Assembly (NCBI GenBank): GCA_937876095.1 | Contig: CALFIE010000025.1 | Span: forward strand, 1 to 59,425 | DNA length: 59,425 nucleotides | Source of the DNA: an uncultured Flavobacteriales bacterium | GTDB taxonomy: Bacteria > Bacteroidota > Bacteroidia > Flavobacteriales > Weeksellaceae | Direction: 5' to 3' | Part shown: one piece after another, positions 8,221 to 18,144 of the stretch | Layout: every line of letters starts with the position of its first letter | How positions within the stretch are numbered: the first letter of the stretch is position 1 | Notes under the pieces: model-generated | Told to the model about the DNA's origin: nothing | What the model saw: only the letters and a program-made list of their open reading frames with translations | Databases searched by the model: none | Made by a program: the position numbers and the translations under genes

Positions 8221-10156
8221 TTTGTGCGCTTTTATTCAGTTTGCTATGTTTATAGCCATAATTGAAATAAACTACCAAACCAATAACGAGCCAAATTGCA
8301 AAATACAACCAGTTCCAAACGCTGAGTTGAGCCATCATATACAAACAGCAAATTAAACCAAGCAACGGAATTAGAGATAAATTTTGTTTCCAAGACCAAA
8401 AAAGCAATCCTACCATTACCAGTAAAAAAATCCACATCGGAATTTTATGTTTAAATAACTGGAAACCAGTTTCGTATTTCAGAGAATTATTGATTGGTAA
8501 TTCTTTTACAATTTTTTCATAAGCACTTTGATCTTCAGAAAAGCCACTCAAAACTTCTTCTAAATCGGTGGAAGTTATATTTTTTTGAGTTGATGACAAA
8601 TAATCATACACTTTTTTGCTTTCGTCTTTGTTTAGAGAGGTTACAATGTTTTCAGACGTATTTATTTGCGGAGCATTTGTCAAAAAATCCATTGTAGATT
8701 TTTTATTAAAAGTAAAAGACAAAACAATTCCCAACAACATTAGTAACGGAAAAATATATTTTGAATTCACATAAGGCGTTTTGAATTTCCTTTCAGGAAG
8801 GTCTTTTTTGTTTTGTAAAATTAGTACACCTGCACAAACCAGTACAAATGCGAAGAGAGTACCAATACTGCACAAATCGGTAACCATTGTCAAATTAAGA
8901 AAAAGTGCAGGAATTGCCACCACAAAACCGGTAACAATGGTTGCATAAGATGGTGTTTTATATTTTGGGTGAACTCTTGAGAATTTTTTTGGCAAAAGTC
9001 CGTCTCTACTCATACTCATCCAAATTCTGGGTTGTCCCATTTGGAAAACCAAAAGTACACTTGCCATTGCAACCACTGCACTTACCGCAATAATCCCAGA
9101 AAGCCATTTCAAATTCAATTTATTGAATACAAAAGCTAAAGGATCTCCTACATTTAGGTCAGAATAATGCACCATTCCGGTGAGAACAAGCGCAATAATT
9201 ACGTATAAAATGGTACAGATGATAATTGCCCACATCATTCCTTTTGGTAAATCACGCTGTGGATTTTTACATTCTTCTGCGGTGGTTGAAATTGCATCGA
9301 ATCCTATGTACGCAAAGAAAACGGCAGAAACTCCTTTCAAAATTCCAGAAACACCATTTGGTGCAAAAGGATTCCAATTGTCGGTATCTACATAAAAAAC
9401 ACCTACAGCAATCACGAGCAAAATCACGCATAATTTTACCGCAACCATCATATTGCTTGCATTTCTTGATTCTTTCATTCCTCTGTAAACCAAAGCAGTA
9501 ATCAAAATAATTATTAATAAAGCAGGTAGATCTGCTACAAAATGGAAATTCCCCAAACTTGGAGCAGTAGTCCACGCTGTGAACGCATTTTGCAAAGAAT
9601 CAGACAAATCTTCAAAAGATTTTCCTGCATTCATAAGATTGGTTGCATCTTGATGACCATTAAATGCAGTTAGATAATCCATTTGCATCCATTGCGGAAG
9701 TTTCAGACCCATACTTTCCAGCAATCCTGTGAAATAATCGCTCCAAGAAATAGCAACGGTAATATTTCCGATGGCATATTCCATAATCAGAGCCCAACCA
9801 ATAATCCATGCAATGAGTTCACCAAAAGCAACATAAGAATACGTGTATGCACTACCAGAAACCGGAACAATAGAAGCAAATTCTGCGTATGCAAACGCTG
9901 CAAAACCACAAGCAATTGCCGTAAAAATAAACAAAAAAATAACAGCGGGACCACCATCTGCACTTGCTTTTCCTATGGTACTGAAAATTCCAGCACCTAT
10001 AATTGCCGCAATTCCAAATGCAGTTAAATCTCTTGCGGTAAGGTGTTTTCCTAAACCAACGTGTCCATCTGCTTCATTTTTAGCAACTTGATTCAGGATA
10101 TCCTGTACCTTTTTTTTTCTAAAAAGAGTGTTGGTAAATCCTCCTTTATTCTCCAT
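8213..10156 (-). CDS. APC-superfamily amino-acid permease (CAT-like)
   Basis: Inner-membrane amino-acid transporter of the cationic-amino-acid-transporter branch. The N-terminus GLGKHLTARDLTAFGIAAIIGAGIFSTIG contains the GIGAGIF-type substrate-site helix; about 12 to 14 membrane segments follow, including GVSAVFFAYIGFDAISTTAEECKNPQRDLPKG, a CAT hallmark. Two additions are visible: a soluble loop at ~155-205 after the fourth helix, and a ~100-residue polar insert at ~480-590 (starting FNKKSTMDFLTNAPQI) between the last helices. Length 647 exceeds the usual 480-560 because of these. Substrate not determinable. It has its own promoter and ends over the DUF962 remnant. Confidence 0.9.
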   Translation of the reverse strand: MENKGGFTNTLFRKKKVQDILNQVAKNEADGHVGLGKHLTARDLTAFGIAAIIGAGIFSTIGKASADGGPAVIFLFIFTAIACGFAAFAYAEFASIVPVSGSAYTYSYVAFGELIAWIIGWALIMEYAIGNITVAISWSDYFTGLLESMGLKLPQWMQMDYLTAFNGHQDATNLMNAGKSFEDLSDSLQNAFTAWTTAPSLGNFHFVADLPALLIIILITALVYRGMKESRNASNMMVAVKLCVILLVIAVGVFYVDTDNWNPFAPNGVSGILKGVSAVFFAYIGFDAISTTAEECKNPQRDLPKGMMWAIIICTILYVIIALVLTGMVHYSDLNVGDPLAFVFNKLNLKWLSGIIAVSAVVAMASVLLVFQMGQPRIWMSMSRDGLLPKKFSRVHPKYKTPSYATIVTGFVVAIPALFLNLTMVTDLCSIGTLFAFVLVCAGVLILQNKKDLPERKFKTPYVNSKYIFPLLMLLGIVLSFTFNKKSTMDFLTNAPQINTSENIVTSLNKDESKKVYDYLSSTQKNITSTDLEEVLSGFSEDQSAYEKIVKELPINNSLKYETGFQLFKHKIPMWIFLLVMVGLLFWSWKQNLSLIPLLGLICCLYMMAQLSVWNWLYFAIWLVIGLVVYFNYGYKHSKLNKSAQNI

Positions 10157-10181
10157 TTTTCTTATAAAATTTATTTAAAAA

Positions 10182-10189
10182 CAAATGTA
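10182..10189 (-). promoter_or_regulatory. -7 box TACATTTG for the permease
   Basis: Minus-strand exact match to TAnnTTTG, 26 bases upstream of the permease ATG. No clear -33 TTG. Confidence 0.45.
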
Positions 10190-10256
10190 ACTAAAAATCC
10201 TAAAAATGCGTGATTTATTTTTTAAAAAATATACTAGAATATGGCATTTTAAGCAA

Positions 10257-10264
10257 TATCTTTG
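10257..10264 (+). promoter_or_regulatory. -7 box TATCTTTG for the TPR gene
   Basis: Exact TAnnTTTG match 48 bases upstream of the ATG at 10313, in the divergent region shared with the permease. Confidence 0.5.
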
Positions 10265-10312
10265 CAAAAAATACGTTTTATTTTTTAAGTATAATCCATT
10301 GAAATCGTATAG

Positions 10313-13273
10313 ATGAATTCAAAAAAAATCATCATTGCTTCTGCCGTTTTTTTCTACGTAATTTCAGAAGCACAGCAATCTGCCTATTTTAGCAATCAGG
10401 AACAATATAAATACCAACTTGCAGAAAATCTTTATCAGACCAAGATTTACAATGCATCTCAATACGAATATGCACAACAATTTTTCTATAATGAACTATT
10501 GTCGAAGTCGCAAAAAGAAGCATCGCAGTTTTTTGATAATGTGATAGGTGTTATTCTCCAAAAAAACCACGCTGAACAAGGTTTGCAAGCCTTTATGAAA
10601 GAATATCCGAATTCAGCTTATTTTGCACAAGCAAATCTTCCTTTGGCTGATTATTATTTGGCGCAAAAAGATTTCAAAAAAGCATTGGAAACCTTTAAAA
10701 AGGTAAATCAGTACCAACTCTCGCGTGAAGAAAACACGCAATATATTTTGAAAATTGGCTATGCCAAATTTATGACCGGTGATTCTAAAGGTGCGATAGA
10801 TGCATTAGATGAAGCCTACAAAAATGTAGATGAATCCGAAAAAGGGGACGTTGCGTATATGCTTGGACATTTGTATTACGCCAAAAAACAAAATCTTAAA
10901 GCCTTCAAATATTTTGATTCCATCAAAGATTCTGATAAATATAAACAATTAGTTCGTCCGTATTACGTGCAATTATTTTTCAATGAAAAAAATTACGATA
11001 AAGCCATTTCTGAAGGAAATGAATTGCTAAATTACCAAATTTCAGATAGTTACAAATCCGAAGTTCATAAAATTATAGGTGAAAGTTATTTTATGAAAAA
11101 TGATTTCAGTTCGGCATATCCACATTTGAAAAACTATCTCCAAAATCAAGAAAATCCTACTGAAAACGATTTGTACGAAATGGGTTTTGTTTGTGCTCAA
11201 TTGCAGAAATATGACGAAGCTGTTTCATTTTATAATCAATTGATAAACAGCAATTCTGCGCTTTCACAAAATGCTTATTATCAGTTAGGAAACGCTTATT
11301 TGCAAACAAAAAAAAAGCAGGAAGCACTTTCTGCGTTTCGGTCTGCTAATCAAATGAATTATGATGAAAGAGTACAACAATTGGCTCACGAACAGTACGC
11401 AAAACTCAGTTACGACATCGGAAATCCGTTTGAAAGTGCACCAACAGTTATTCAAAGTTATATTTCAAAATATCCAAGAAGCGAAAAAACACCTGAAATG
11501 AAATCACTTTTGGTGAAATCGTACTTATATTCAGGTAATTATAAAGAAACTTTGCAAGCGATTGATAAATTGCAGAATTCTTCACAAGAAACGGATAAAA
11601 TAGACCAAGAAGTTTCTTATTTATTGGGTTCAGAAGAATTTAACAAAGGAAATTACGACGATGCCGAAAAATATTTTAACAGAAGTTTAAAATTTAATTT
11701 AAACCCAGAATTTAACAATCGTGCAACGTATTGGTTAGCGCAAACTTATTATCAAAAAGAAAATTTTCCTTCTGCTATTGCTCGTTACCAGAAATTAGAA
11801 AACCAAGATTTCCCTGAAAAACAGCAATTAAATTACGACATCGGTTATGCTTATTTCAAGTCTAAAAAATTTGATGAAGCACAAGAATATTTCAAAGAAT
11901 ATTTAAAAAATCCAAAACCTGAATTTAAAAATGATGCCGAATTGCGTCTTGCAGACACGTATTATGCGAATAATCAATTAAATGAAGCTATTGCAATTTA
12001 TGATAAATCTGAAAATGCAGACGATTATACTTTGTACCAAAAATCTTTGGCTTTAGGTTTCAAAGGTGATACACAAGCAAAAATTACCAATCTTAAAAAT
12101 TTGATTTCAAAATATCCGAATTCTGATTTTGTAGATGATTCACAATATGAAATCGGAACCGCACTTTCGGCGCAAGATGATTTCAATAATGCCAATGATT
12201 TTTTTGAAAAAGTGATTAATAATAGCACCGACAAAAATTTGGTTGCGAATGCACAAATTTACAGAGCGCAAAATTACATCGACCTCAATCAAAACGATAA
12301 AGCGCTTTCTGAACTGAAATCTCTTGGAAATCAGTACAAAAACACTTCTTTTGCATCTAAAATTGTGCAAGCAAGTCGACCTGCATTTCTCAAAAATAAT
12401 GATATTGCAGGTTACGAAAATTTTGCAAAAAGCATGGGTGTGAACATTGATTCCTCGGAAATCGACGAAATTAATTTGACGACTGCCAAAAATTATTTTG
12501 CTAGTAAAGATTACGCAAAAGCAATTCCGTTATACGAAAAATATTTATCCAAAAATCCAACAGGAGAAGGTTTGTATCAGGCGCAATATGAGTTAGGCGA
12601 AAGTTATTATCAAATACAAAATTCTACAAAAGCATTGCTTGTTTTGCAAGAAGTTGCTAAAGTTCAGAATGATTATCAAGAAGATGCACAAACCAGACTT
12701 GCTCAAATGTATTTGGCGCAAAATAATTTTCCTGAAGCGAAAAAATACTTAGAAAATCTCGCCAATTCTGAAAATGCAAACATCAAAAACTACGCAAATG
12801 TAGAATTGATGAAGATCTATGCTGCTGAAAAGAATTTTTCTCAAGCCGAAAAAATGGCAGATTTAGTTCTCAAAAATACTAAAAATTCGGCATCGGTTGT
12901 AGAATCTGCAAAAGTGATAAAAGCCCGAAGTTTGATGAACAGCGGAAAAGACAGAGATGCTCAAAATGCCTATTCTTCATTAGAAAAATCGTCGAATACA
13001 GCTGTTTCTGCAGAAGCATTGTACGCAAAAGCCTATTATCAAAACAAAGGAAAATCTTATAAATCTTCCAACGAAACTATTTTTAAATTGGCAAACAATT
13101 ACGCTTCCGAAGAATTTTGGGGCGCAAAAGCATTGCTCGTAATGGCAAAAAATTACATTGGTCTGAAAGACAATTATCAAGCAAGTTACACTTGCGACCA
13201 AATTATCGCCAATTACCAAGATTTCCCTGAAATTGAAGCTGAAGCGAAGGAAATTAAGAAAGGGATTAAGTAA
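10313..13273 (+). CDS. Large exported tetratricopeptide-repeat protein
   Basis: A cleavable signal peptide (residues 1-20, ending SEA-Q) precedes about 960 residues made almost wholly of TPR-type helical hairpins. Repeats such as DYYLAQKDFKKALETFKKV, YAKFMTGDSKGAIDALDEAY, LGNAYLQTKKKQEALSAFR, LAQTYYQKENFPSAIARYQ and LGESYYQIQNSTKALLVLQEV recur every 34-40 residues. It should be a long periplasmic superhelix used as a protein-protein scaffold. No enzyme motif is present. It is followed after 133 bases by an outer-membrane barrel gene on the same strand, so the two probably work together at the outer membrane. The function is unknown to me; a general YbgF/BamD-like scaffold role is only analogy. 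Confidence 0.85.
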   Translation: MNSKKIIIASAVFFYVISEAQQSAYFSNQEQYKYQLAENLYQTKIYNASQYEYAQQFFYNELLSKSQKEASQFFDNVIGVILQKNHAEQGLQAFMKEYPNSAYFAQANLPLADYYLAQKDFKKALETFKKVNQYQLSREENTQYILKIGYAKFMTGDSKGAIDALDEAYKNVDESEKGDVAYMLGHLYYAKKQNLKAFKYFDSIKDSDKYKQLVRPYYVQLFFNEKNYDKAISEGNELLNYQISDSYKSEVHKIIGESYFMKNDFSSAYPHLKNYLQNQENPTENDLYEMGFVCAQLQKYDEAVSFYNQLINSNSALSQNAYYQLGNAYLQTKKKQEALSAFRSANQMNYDERVQQLAHEQYAKLSYDIGNPFESAPTVIQSYISKYPRSEKTPEMKSLLVKSYLYSGNYKETLQAIDKLQNSSQETDKIDQEVSYLLGSEEFNKGNYDDAEKYFNRSLKFNLNPEFNNRATYWLAQTYYQKENFPSAIARYQKLENQDFPEKQQLNYDIGYAYFKSKKFDEAQEYFKEYLKNPKPEFKNDAELRLADTYYANNQLNEAIAIYDKSENADDYTLYQKSLALGFKGDTQAKITNLKNLISKYPNSDFVDDSQYEIGTALSAQDDFNNANDFFEKVINNSTDKNLVANAQIYRAQNYIDLNQNDKALSELKSLGNQYKNTSFASKIVQASRPAFLKNNDIAGYENFAKSMGVNIDSSEIDEINLTTAKNYFASKDYAKAIPLYEKYLSKNPTGEGLYQAQYELGESYYQIQNSTKALLVLQEVAKVQNDYQEDAQTRLAQMYLAQNNFPEAKKYLENLANSENANIKNYANVELMKIYAAEKNFSQAEKMADLVLKNTKNSASVVESAKVIKARSLMNSGKDRDAQNAYSSLEKSSNTAVSAEALYAKAYYQNKGKSYKSSNETIFKLANNYASEEFWGAKALLVMAKNYIGLKDNYQASYTCDQIIANYQDFPEIEAEAKEIKKGIK

Positions 13274-13406
13274 TTTGAAAATTTGAGAATTTGGAAATGA
13301 GATAATATAGATATGCCAACTTAGTTTTGGCTATTACAAATAAATTAAAAACTACATTGTGACCATTGTGTAATAACTTTGTGAACCTTGTGTTTAAATA
13401 AAAAAT

Positions 13407-15188
13407 ATGACAAAAAAAATTCAAAAAATATTTTTAGCAGGATTGTTGATTTCATCAACTGCTGTTTTCTCACAAATCAAAGAAGAAAAACTGATTTTGG
13501 ATAAGAAACGCGAACCCGAAATCAAAAAAATCGAAAAGAAAAAAACTTCGGTTTCGCAGGAGAAAAATTATCCACCAAAAGAAAAGAAAACGCAGGATTC
13601 TTTGAACTTGAAATACGATATTACTGATGTTCCTACAGTTTCAGATTTCAAAACTTCTACCATTCAAGGTTCGGATATTTCGCCGAAACTGAACGCCAAT
13701 TACCAAAATAATTATGTGCGTTTCGGATTGGGAAATTACGGCAAAATTTTAGCAGATGCTAATATTTCGACCACTTTGCAAAACAAAACCGAAGTTGGTG
13801 CAGATGTACATTTTCTTTCTACCACAGGTTTGAAGAAAGATTATGATTGGAAATCAGCATCAAACAACGCAACAATTGGTGCATTTCTAAATTCTTATGG
13901 CGAAAAAGGTAAATTCAATTTGAATGCAGAATATGGCTTAAACGATTATAATTATTACGGAATTTATGCCTTAAAACCTGCATCTGATATCGATTTGCAA
14001 CAAAAACTAAATCAGTTTAAAATCAATGGTAATTACGATTTTTATTCCAATGAAATTTTGGATTTTGTAAGTGTCAAATCGAATTTTTTAAGTGACCATT
14101 TCAGTACGAAAGAGAGTAGTGTAGAAGCAAAATTGGGCTTGGCAAAAAACAATGTAGAAATTTCTGCGTTGGATGGAGTTTCGCTAAATGCCAATTTGGA
14201 GACAGATGTGAAATCGTTAAAAACCGATTTTGCTTTATTAGATAAAAATTCTTCAAATTTTTTCAATGTAAATTTATTTCCGAAATTGACTTTTCACAAA
14301 GGAAATTCATACTTAATTTTAGGTGTAGAAATGGCTTATTTGAATGGGAAGAATGAAAATTTGGTTTTAAATGAAGAAAAAACGAACAAAACCTATTGGT
14401 TTCCACAAGCAGAACTGTTGTTTTCGGCAACAGATGAATTTAAGTTTTATGCAGGAATTAATGGAGGTTTGCAACTGAATTCTTATGCGAAAATGCTGCA
14501 ACAAAATCCGTATTTGGTTTCTGACCAATTCGTGCAACCAACCAATACCAAATATCACTTTTATTTTGGTTTAAAAGGTGATATCAGAGAGAATATGAAA
14601 TACGATATTTCTGCAGGTTTTGCGAAAAAAGAAAATATTTTGTTCTTTGAAGCTAATGATTTATTTGATTATAACAACACGCTTAATCGTTCTGCTTACA
14701 ACTTTGCGAACACGTTTTCAGCGGTTTATGATAACGGAACAGTAAGTTCTATAAATGGAAGTTTGCAGTTTTTCCCAATCCAGAATTTGGTTTTAGATGC
14801 CGAAATTAATTTTGCAAAATACAGTCTCGATAATTATGCGACAATTTACAACAAACCTTTGGTTAATGCGACTTTAGGCGCAAAATACACGATGCTGAAT
14901 CAGAAATTATTGCTTGGTTTCAAGGGAATTTTGGCTACTGATAAAACCACAAATTCATTCAATATCAATAACAGTGGTATCAATCCATTGGTTTTTGTTT
15001 CACAAGAAAATACCAACGATAAAGTTGGTGGTTTTGCAGATTTAAATCTTTCTGCTGAGTACAAAATTCACAAAAATTTCAGTATTTTTGCGCTCGGAAA
15101 TAATTTGCTGAACACCAAATACGAATCTTACAAAGGCTACAAAGTTTTGGGCACGCAAATTTTAGGAGGAGTTAAAATTTCATTTTAA
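13407..15188 (+). CDS. Outer-membrane beta-barrel protein partner of the TPR protein
   Basis: Signal peptide at 1-23 (KIFLAGLLISSTAVFSQ), then a very Lys/Glu-rich linker (~24-70), then ~500 residues of alternating polar/aromatic beta strands with the terminal strand ending in a barrel-type phenylalanine (GTQILGGVKISF). Strands such as FNLNAEYGLNDYNYYGIY and KNFSIFALGNNLLNTKYESY resemble the C-terminal half of TonB-dependent receptors. However, there is no plug domain: the usual TonB box and plug motifs are absent from the N-terminal 100 residues. It therefore looks like a receptor-derived barrel without a plug. With 593 residues it is shorter than a full receptor. Role unknown; linked by position to the TPR protein. 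Confidence 0.75.
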   Translation: MTKKIQKIFLAGLLISSTAVFSQIKEEKLILDKKREPEIKKIEKKKTSVSQEKNYPPKEKKTQDSLNLKYDITDVPTVSDFKTSTIQGSDISPKLNANYQNNYVRFGLGNYGKILADANISTTLQNKTEVGADVHFLSTTGLKKDYDWKSASNNATIGAFLNSYGEKGKFNLNAEYGLNDYNYYGIYALKPASDIDLQQKLNQFKINGNYDFYSNEILDFVSVKSNFLSDHFSTKESSVEAKLGLAKNNVEISALDGVSLNANLETDVKSLKTDFALLDKNSSNFFNVNLFPKLTFHKGNSYLILGVEMAYLNGKNENLVLNEEKTNKTYWFPQAELLFSATDEFKFYAGINGGLQLNSYAKMLQQNPYLVSDQFVQPTNTKYHFYFGLKGDIRENMKYDISAGFAKKENILFFEANDLFDYNNTLNRSAYNFANTFSAVYDNGTVSSINGSLQFFPIQNLVLDAEINFAKYSLDNYATIYNKPLVNATLGAKYTMLNQKLLLGFKGILATDKTTNSFNINNSGINPLVFVSQENTNDKVGGFADLNLSAEYKIHKNFSIFALGNNLLNTKYESYKGYKVLGTQILGGVKISF

Positions 15189-15273
15189 TGGAAAATTGAG
15201 AATTGAAAGTTGAAAGTTGTGGTTCAACAAAATCCATAAATTGAAAATAATTTTCCATTTTCAACTTAAAATA

Positions 15274-15345
15274 GGCTTCATAGTTCAATGGATAGAACAT
15301 CGGATTTCGGCTCCGATAATGAGGGTTCGAATCCTTCTGAGGCCA
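15274..15345 (+). tRNA. tRNA-Arg (anticodon TCG)
   Basis: A complete cloverleaf can be drawn: acceptor GGCTTCA/TGAGGCC (one T-G pair), D arm GTTC/GAAC, anticodon stem TCGGA/TCCGA around loop TTTCGGC, 4-nt variable region, T stem GAGGG/CCTTC around TTCGAAT, discriminator A. The third to fifth loop bases give anticodon TCG, which reads CGA (Arg). CCA is not encoded. Confidence 0.92.
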
Positions 15346-15346
15346 C

Positions 15347-15382
15347 AAAAAATCGTCTGAAAATTTTTCAGGCGATTTTTTT
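15347..15382 (+). terminator. Terminator after tRNA-Arg
   Basis: AAATCGTCTGAAAA pairs with TTTTCAGGCGATTT (one G-T), followed by a run of T, directly after the tRNA. Confidence 0.8.
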
Positions 15383-15494
15383 TCAAAAAAAACCATTCCA
15401 AAAACCAATTTTAAATAATGACATTTTTCACATAGGTAGTTAGCCTAAATTTTCCTAACTTTAAACTATTAAAATCAATAAAATTTTTAAAATC

Positions 15495-15731
15495 ATGGAA
15501 AACCACACTCTAACACACGAATTCCCAGAATATGTAGAAAAAATCAATACATTAAGGATGAATGACGAAAAATTCAAACACCTATTTTTGAATTATGAAG
15601 AAGTGAATGCATTGATTCAACACTATGAAGAAGGGGAACAAAACCACACAACAGACGAACATTTAACTGATTTGAGAAAAAAAAGAATGCATCTGAAAGA
15701 TGATATTTATTCTTATTTGCACAACAATTAA
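15495..15731 (+). CDS. YdcH/DUF465 family small protein
   Basis: 78 residues, highly charged and helical. The pattern HEFPEYVEKINTLRMNDEKFKHLFLNYEEVNALIQHYE, then a short linker and LTDLRKKRMHLKDDIYSYL, is the two-helix hairpin of the DUF465 (YdcH) family. Function is not established for the family. It stands alone between the tRNA terminator and its own terminator. Confidence 0.85.
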   Translation: MENHTLTHEFPEYVEKINTLRMNDEKFKHLFLNYEEVNALIQHYEEGEQNHTTDEHLTDLRKKRMHLKDDIYSYLHNN

Positions 15732-15763
15732 TTTTTTTTTAAATTTTTTCTGAAATTAAATCC

Positions 15764-15788
15764 AAAAGCGACTTAAAAAGTCGCTTTT
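15764..15788 (+). terminator. Terminator after the YdcH-like gene
   Basis: AAAAGCGACTT (15764-15774) and AAGTCGCTTTT (15778-15788) pair around a 3-nt loop, with further T after it. Confidence 0.85.
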
Positions 15789-15958
15789 TTTGTTTTATAA
15801 TTTTGTTTTGAAGGGTTCCCCTCTTTAAGAAGGGTGACAAATTTTTTTTAAAATTTTTGTTGGGGTTGTTCAAAATATTCAAGGATTGTAAAATACGTTT
15901 ATTAATGAATAGAACATACTAATTACCTGTTCCTACTTTTATTTTTCCCCTTTTTTCT

Positions 15959-18082
15959 TTACAAGACCATAGTCAACTGAATTCTTTTCCTTTGTTCATC
16001 AATTTCTAAGACTTTTACCTGAACTTGTTGGTGCAGTTTTACGACTTCGTTTACATCTGAAACAAAACCTTCTTTCAGTTGAGAAATGTGTACCAAACCA
16101 CTTTCTTTGATGCCCAAATCTACAAAACAACCAAAAGCTGTGATATTGTTGACAATTCCGGGCAAAATCATCCCAACTTTTACATTGGCAATGGATTTCA
16201 CATTGGGATCGAATTCAAAGATTTTTGCCGATTTTCTTGGGTCTAATCCAGGTTTTAGGAGTTCTTTCAGAATATCTTTGATGCCGAGAATTCCTACTTC
16301 GTCGTTGATGTATTTTTCGGGATTTATTTGGTTGATTTTTTCTTTGTTGGCGATGAGTTCAGTTGTTTTTAAACCCAAATCTTTTGCCATTTTTTCTACC
16401 AAAACGTAACTTTCTGGGTGCACTGCTGAATCATCCAAAGGATTTTTGGCATTTTTAATTCGGATAAATGCACCTGCTTGTTGATAGGCTTTTTCGCCCA
16501 ATCTTGGCACTTTTTTCAACTCTTTTCTTGAGGTAAAAGCACCATTTTCAGCACGATAATTCACAATATTTTCCGCCATTTTTTCTCCAATTCCAGAAAC
16601 ATAACTCAAGAGTGATTTACTTGCTGTATTCAGATTAATTCCTACTGAATTCACACATCTTACAACGGTATTATCCAATTCTTCTTTTAGTTTGGTTTGG
16701 TCTACATCGTGCTGATATTGTCCAACTCCGATAGATTTTGCATCTATTTTCACCAATTCTGCAAGCGGATCAGCCAATCTTCTCCCGATGGAAACTGCGC
16801 CACGAACAGTAACATCGTAATTCCCGAATTCTTCTCTCGCAATTTTGCTCGCTGAATAAACGGAAGCGCCTGCTTCAGAAACCACAAAAACCTGCAAGTC
16901 TCTCTCGAAACCAATTTTTTTAATGAAAAATTCGGTTTCTCGACTTGCTGTTCCGTTTCCTATGGAAATTGCTTCGATATTGTAGGCATTTACCAAAGAT
17001 TTTATCTTTTTCATCGCCATTCCCGTTTCGTTTTGTGGAGGATGAGGAAAAATGGTTTCGTTGTGCAGTAAATCGCCTTTCTCATCGATGCATACTACTT
17101 TGCAACCCGTTCTGTAACCCGGATCAATCGCTAAAATTCGTTTTTCACCAAGAGGTGGTGCAAGCAATAATTGTTTCAGGTTTTCTGCGAAAATTTCGAT
17201 GGCTTTTTGGTCGGCTTTTTCTTTGAATTCTTGCAAAATTTCGTTGGAAATGGCAGGTTCCAACAATCTTTTGTACGAATCTTTTATTGCCAACACAATT
17301 TGGTCTGCACTTTCATTATTACTTTTGATGATGGCGTTTTCTATAAAATCCAGCGCTTCTTCTTTGTCGATTTCTACATTGGTTTTTACAAAACCTTCGG
17401 TTTCTGCGCGTAACATTGCCAACAAACGGTGCGACGGAATTTTATTCAGCGGTTCTTGCCAATCAAAATATTGTTTGAATTTTTGGGCGTCTTCCTGTTC
17501 AGATTTTCCTTTTACGATTTTAGAAGAAATGATGGCTTTTCTTTGAAACAAACGGCGAAGATTTTTTCGAACATAAATGTTTTCATTAATCCATTCTGCG
17601 ATAATTTCTCTTGCACCTTGTAATGCTTCTTCTTCGGTCGTGATTTTATCATTCAAATATTTTGATGCCAAAAACTCGATATCATCGTTTCTTTGGGACA
17701 TAATGATTTTTGCCAAAGGTTCTAAACCGTTTTCTCTTGCGGTGTCTGCTTTGGTTTTTTTCTTTTTTTTGAAAGGCAGATACAAATCTTCAATTTCCTG
17801 TAAATCAAAACTTTGGGTTATTTTTTGTTGAAGTTCGGGAGTGAGTGCATTTTGCTCTTCAATGGATTTCAACACCGAATCTTTTCGTTTGATGATTTCA
17901 TCAAAATTTTTGTTGAGTTTATAGATTTGCTCAATTTGCACTTCGTCCAAATTGCCCGTTTTATCTTTTCTATAGCGCGCTATGAAAGGAATGGTGCAAT
18001 CTTCAGCCAATAAAATTAGGGTAGAAGTAATGCTTTTATTTGAGATTTGTGTTCGTTCTTGTATGTAATTTTCGACCGTCAT
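15959..18082 (-). CDS. tex: Tex-family RNA-binding transcription accessory protein
   Basis: 707 residues with the full Tex layout: N-terminal helical domain (ISNKSITSTLILLAEDCTIPFIARYRKDKTGNLDE), a YqgF/RNase H-like fold (LAIDPGYRTGCKVVCID near 335), a helix-hairpin-helix pair (LLSYVSGIGEKMAENIV and GAFTSRKELKKVPRLGEKAYQQAGAFIRI, ~510-560), and a C-terminal S1 domain (VGMILPGIVNNITAFGCFVDLG ... LVHISQL, ~635-705). Tex associates with RNA and RNA polymerase in other bacteria. Divergent from typA across a 345-base region containing a tandem palindromic repeat. No terminator is obvious before the convergent YdcH-like gene except that gene's own. Confidence 0.96.
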   Translation of the reverse strand: MTVENYIQERTQISNKSITSTLILLAEDCTIPFIARYRKDKTGNLDEVQIEQIYKLNKNFDEIIKRKDSVLKSIEEQNALTPELQQKITQSFDLQEIEDLYLPFKKKKKTKADTARENGLEPLAKIIMSQRNDDIEFLASKYLNDKITTEEEALQGAREIIAEWINENIYVRKNLRRLFQRKAIISSKIVKGKSEQEDAQKFKQYFDWQEPLNKIPSHRLLAMLRAETEGFVKTNVEIDKEEALDFIENAIIKSNNESADQIVLAIKDSYKRLLEPAISNEILQEFKEKADQKAIEIFAENLKQLLLAPPLGEKRILAIDPGYRTGCKVVCIDEKGDLLHNETIFPHPPQNETGMAMKKIKSLVNAYNIEAISIGNGTASRETEFFIKKIGFERDLQVFVVSEAGASVYSASKIAREEFGNYDVTVRGAVSIGRRLADPLAELVKIDAKSIGVGQYQHDVDQTKLKEELDNTVVRCVNSVGINLNTASKSLLSYVSGIGEKMAENIVNYRAENGAFTSRKELKKVPRLGEKAYQQAGAFIRIKNAKNPLDDSAVHPESYVLVEKMAKDLGLKTTELIANKEKINQINPEKYINDEVGILGIKDILKELLKPGLDPRKSAKIFEFDPNVKSIANVKVGMILPGIVNNITAFGCFVDLGIKESGLVHISQLKEGFVSDVNEVVKLHQQVQVKVLEIDEQRKRIQLTMVL

Positions 18083-18144
18083 TTTTTTGGTAAATTGGGT
18101 TGTAAAAATACGAGGATTTTTTTATTGTAATATAAATCCTACTT

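Larger units (their letters stand above)
15189..15494. other. Intergenic region carrying tRNA-Arg
   Basis: 306 bases between the barrel gene and the YdcH-like gene. The first 80 bases are low-complexity A/T text with the repeated unit TTGAAAG. The tRNA and its terminator occupy 15274-15382; the rest shows only an A/T-rich leader for the next gene. Confidence 0.6.

Noticed and set aside
15800..15835. AAGGGTTCCCCTC..GAAGGGTGAC as a coding remnant
   Set aside because: No frame gives a sensible peptide; it resembles dispersed flavobacterial intergenic text, but only one copy is present here.
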